Assembly: GCA_046316495.1 (NCBI GenBank)
Contig: JBKDAM010000045.1
Span: forward strand, 62,001-126,000
Direction of reading: 5' to 3'
Source of the DNA: M3007 sp046316495
GTDB lineage: Bacteria; Bacteroidota; Bacteroidia; Chitinophagales; Saprospiraceae
Length of the DNA: 64,000 nt
Position numbers and translations under genes: made by a program. The notes beneath the pieces were generated by a model that did not search any database, was not told where the DNA came from, and saw nothing but the letters and a program-made list of their open reading frames with translations. The stretch's first letter is position 1, and every line of letters starts with the position of its first letter. Shown one piece after another: positions 61,634 through 64,000 of the stretch.

Positions 61634-62986
61634 CTGATCCAAGCGAAAGGAAAAGATGCCTCCCATCTCCATGAATTTGAGCGCATTCTGACGATCCACC
61701 GGATTCAGTTCCACCCTCTGAGCGAAAATACCCGCGTCCAGGACCTGGAATTTCACAAAGAATCCGCCATCGTGGTTCCCACCAATCAAACCCAATACCG
61801 ACTGATCCGGGGCATCTTCGAGCGGCCCACTCAATTCCGCGATAGCCTCTTTTACGATATCTCCGCCTGGACCCTACCGGATGCGTTTGGGCTGCAATGG
61901 GCACCCCAGCATGGTATGTGGCTGCGCCATGCTGGCGCAGAGCAGCGCCAGCATGGCGCAGCCACATACCAGCATGGCACAGATACGGCTGGCACAGATA
62001 CCTATGGATATATGATACCAGCCGATGCAGCAGGCTTGCCCGCATTGCTCGTGCAGCTGCTCAAAAAAGGATACTGCGTCAAAACGGCCACCCAAACGTT
62101 TGAAATTGCCGGACAAACTTTCCAGCCCGGCAGCCTGTTCATCGCCTCCGACCGGCAGCCGGGCGACCTGAACCGCCTACCAGCCCTCTTGGAAAGCGCT
62201 ACGCCGCACCACCTGGCCGTAGAAGAAGGGAGCAGCGACAGCGGTCCATGGCTCGGCAGCAACCACTTTGTAAACTGTAGTCTACCGAAAGTCCTAATCG
62301 CCACAGGAGAAGGAATAAACCCCTTGGATGCCGGTGAAATCTGGCATTATTTGGATACCCGACTGGGACTGGCCTGCACCCTGGTCGAAAAAGACCGCCT
62401 TGCCAACCTAGCGCTGAGTAAATACCAGGTACTGATTTTGCCGGATGGAAATTACAAAGAGTTGTCGGCCGACAAGCTCAAGGAATTTGTCCAAAATGGA
62501 GGCACCTTAATTGCGACAGGCAAGACGATTCAGTGGCTAAAAACGGCTGGAATCTCCAATGCGGAAGCCAGGCAATTGCCCGCGGTACCCAACCGTAAAA
62601 ACACCCCTTTCAACCGACGCTCCGAGGCGGGTGCTGCCCGGAATATGCCGGGAGCCATCTTCGCGGCTACCCTTGATACTACCCATCCGATTGGATACGG
62701 AATGCCTGCGGACCTCAGCGTATTTCTTCCGGAGGCCCTCTTTCTGGAGCCCACTGACCAGCCTGCACAGACCCCGATGCGGCTCAGCAGCCAGCCCCTT
62801 TTGGCTGGCTACCTGCACCCCAGCCTGCAAGCGACCTGTTCCGGCGCCGCTCCCCTACTGCTGCAGCCCATGGGCAGCGGCCGGGTAATCCAATTTGCTA
62901 TGAACCCCAATTTCAGGGGATTTTGGAGAGGCACCGAACGGCTCATGGGGAACGCCGTTTTGTTTGGACCGCTGATCCGAAATTAA
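61634..62986 (+). pseudogene. C-terminal part of the M14 carboxypeptidase, cut off by a nonsense codon
   Basis: The frame continues without a shift from the TAA at 61631 for 450 codons. It has no good start codon of its own; the first in-frame GTG is at 61772. The residues continue the family pattern (LHEFERILTIHRIQFHPL, SAIVVPTNQTQYRLIRGIFE, GLPALLVQLLKKGYCVKTAT, PGSLFIASDRQ, QVLILPDGNYKELSADKLKE, GRVIQFAMNPNFRGFWRGTE). A single base change from TAT or TAC to TAA explains the break. Sequencing error or stop read-through are alternatives. The part contains a palindromic insertion near its start. Confidence 0.75.
61912..61971. repeat. 27-bp perfect palindromic element inserted in frame in the M14 gene
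   Basis: The arm at 61912-61938 (TGGTATGTGGCTGCGCCATG...) is the exact reverse complement of the arm at 61945-61971, with a 6-nt loop AGAGCA. It is followed by a short direct repeat (GGCACAGATAC twice, 61977-62001). The insert keeps the frame and adds an odd peptide rich in His, Gly and Ala (QHGMWLRHAGAEQRQHGAA). Both strands are open across it. Confidence 0.85.
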
Positions 62987-62991
62987 ACCGA

Positions 62992-63025
62992 TTGGGCACT
63001 GGCTGGACTGCCGGCCAGTGCCCAA
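62992..63025 (+). terminator. Terminator-like hairpin after the M14 gene
   Basis: TTGGGCACTGGC and GCCAGTGCCCAA form a perfect 12-bp stem around 10 nt, 5 nt past the stop codon, without a T tract. It resembles the hairpins at 34019-34054 and 59622-59655. Confidence 0.6.
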
Positions 63026-63070
63026 CCAACGAAGGGTAAAAAGCAGTCGAGCGGACTTCCTGCTGAGCAT

Positions 63071-63290
63071 TTTTTAAACAGAAAAACAATTGATAAATTC
63101 AATTAATATCAAGAGAAATCCCCTAATAAAATCCTGATTTTCATGAAATTACTTACAAAACAATTTTATATACATTTAAAACAATATTCGAGTTACTAAC
63201 ATTGTGGAAAACTATATACATTTTTTTTAAAATTGAAAATCAATTACTTGCGTAAGTTATCAACATACTGTGGAAAAACTCCCAAGCGGC
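63071..63290. other. AT-rich region with DnaA-box-like sites upstream of nrdB
   Basis: The 630-nt gap before nrdB has a strongly AT-rich part. Three nonamers are one mismatch from the DnaA box TTATCCACA: TGTGGAAAA at 63203-63211, TTATCAACA at 63257-63265 and TGTGGAAAA at 63269-63277. A direct repeat TATATACAT stands at 63167 and 63213. It may be a DnaA-controlled nrd promoter region or part of a replication origin. The rest of the gap (63291-63619) shows no gene. Confidence 0.4.
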
Positions 63291-63619
63291 ATACTTCCTA
63301 CTTGCCTTAATTTCGCAGTCTGATTGCGTTGAAACAAAAAACGGTTTTCCGTTTCCTTTCCGCAACGAAAACACCCTTAAAAAGAGCCCTTTTCACACGA
63401 CCTGTTGAAGGTCAATACTTTAATAAATTCGGTTGTACGGACGGAACTTGATTCGCTCAAGGCCTCCTTTCGTTTTCTCCAAATCAAATGAAAAAGATTG
63501 ACCTATGATCAGCCTGTTTCTACGCTTTTTTTAGCAATGTACCGGCCGGTTGCAATACTTCAACAGCGGCTTTTTTCCGCACCAAGAAAACTACCATAAC
63601 AAGTAATCATACACCATCC

Positions 63620-64000
63620 ATGTCACAAGCAATACCCAGCACAGAACCCATTTTGATGGAGAATCCCAACCGATTCGTCCTCCTTCCAATCAAGTACCCG
63701 GAAGTATGGGACTGGTATAAAAAAGCAGAAGCATCTTTCTGGACAGCAGAAGAGATTGATTTGGCACAAGACCTGAGCGACTGGGACAACAAGCTGAACG
63801 ACAACGAGCGGCACTTCATCAAGCATGTGCTTGCCTTTTTTGCCGCTTCCGATGGAATTGTCAACGAAAACCTGGTGCTTAATTTCATGAGCGAAGTCCA
63901 GATTCCAGAAGCCCGCTGCTTCTACGGATTCCAAATCGCCATCGAAAATATCCACTCAGAAGTATACTCCCTTCTGATTGACACGTACATTAAAGACCCT
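63620..64000 (+). CDS. nrdB: Class I ribonucleotide reductase beta subunit (5' part; runs off window)
   Basis: The frame from the ATG at 63620 is open to the window edge (127 codons). It matches the eukaryote-like class Ia R2 family: KYPEVWDWYKKAEASFWTAE, EIDLAQDLSDWDNKLNDNER, HVLAFFAASDGIVNENLVLN and YGFQIAIENIHSEVYSLLID. The first metal ligands are the Glu and Asp around EEIDL, and Glu and His in ENIHSEVY. The radical Tyr is in the missing half or just at the edge. It makes deoxyribonucleotides with NrdA, which should lie to the right. Confidence 0.95.
   Translation, partial: MSQAIPSTEPILMENPNRFVLLPIKYPEVWDWYKKAEASFWTAEEIDLAQDLSDWDNKLNDNERHFIKHVLAFFAASDGIVNENLVLNFMSEVQIPEARCFYGFQIAIENIHSEVYSLLIDTYIKDP

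Noticed and set aside
61563..62045. 160-residue leftward ORF across the palindrome in the M14 gene
   Set aside because: It is open only because the palindromic element reads on both strands; the rest is antisense to the conserved peptidase.
1..64000. tRNA, rRNA, tmRNA or riboswitch genes
   Set aside because: I looked through the intergenic gaps for GTTCGA-type T-arms and conserved riboswitch cores and saw none; a covariance search would be decisive.

Overview
The window reads as chromosomal DNA of a Bacteroidota member, most likely from the Saprospiria/Lewinella side of the phylum; the class-level placement is inference from gene style, not from a marker gene. The grounds are the phylum-specific promoter motif TAnnTTTG in front of many genes, the gliding ABC component GldG, PorT/PorV-like outer-membrane barrels, a beta-propeller sensor kinase with a LytTR regulator, a GatB without the usual cysteines, and a CtlX-type hydrolase. 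I saw no rRNA, tRNA, CRISPR array, intact transposase or prophage. Both ends cut through genes: a MotB/ExbD-like protein on the left and a class I ribonucleotide reductase beta subunit on the right.

Layout. 1-7.2 kb is an accessory island with two arms. The leftward arm holds an outer-membrane barrel and a truncated stator-like protein carrying a membrane aspartate. The rightward arm holds a sigma factor, a membrane protein with two anti-sigma-like modules, a membrane-anchored coiled-coil protein, a small barrel, and a lipoprotein with a clan CD (caspase/gingipain-like) protease domain and a YfaP-like domain. It ends at a strong terminator. This is the best candidate for an undescribed envelope system. 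7.3-53 kb is mostly conserved chromosome: nadE-gldG, TSUP permease, gatB, yceI-sensor kinase-LytTR, ccmB, accD, SPFH/NfeD, a receiver-CRP regulator next to CBS and stress proteins, alaS, mscL, a His-rich repeat lipoprotein, a flippase, pepD, uvrA, udk/nupC, a MoxR ATPase, ctlX, tatD, dnaK, a CDF-like protein with a His-rich ABC exporter, rlmD-fabG, an MFS exporter with a possible leader peptide, a glycosyltransferase and a sulfide:quinone reductase-like enzyme.

54.4-64 kb is accessory again. It holds a gene-poor stretch with degenerate inverted and tandem repeats, a VWA-like lipoprotein, a metacaspase fused to a formylglycine-generating-enzyme-like (SUMF1) domain, a second SUMF1 protein, a small lipoprotein, and an M14 carboxypeptidase gene broken by one in-frame TAA and carrying a 27-bp perfect palindrome inside its reading frame. 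An AT-rich region with DnaA-box-like sites precedes nrdB.

Regulatory reading. Many starts were chosen because a TAnnTTTG -7 element lies between a longer possible start and the one given. At uvrA, yceI and ccmB this element sits only 4-7 nt from the ATG, which predicts leaderless mRNAs. Two protease-centred regions (1-7 kb and 55-59 kb) bracket the housekeeping stretch; the link between them is inference only.
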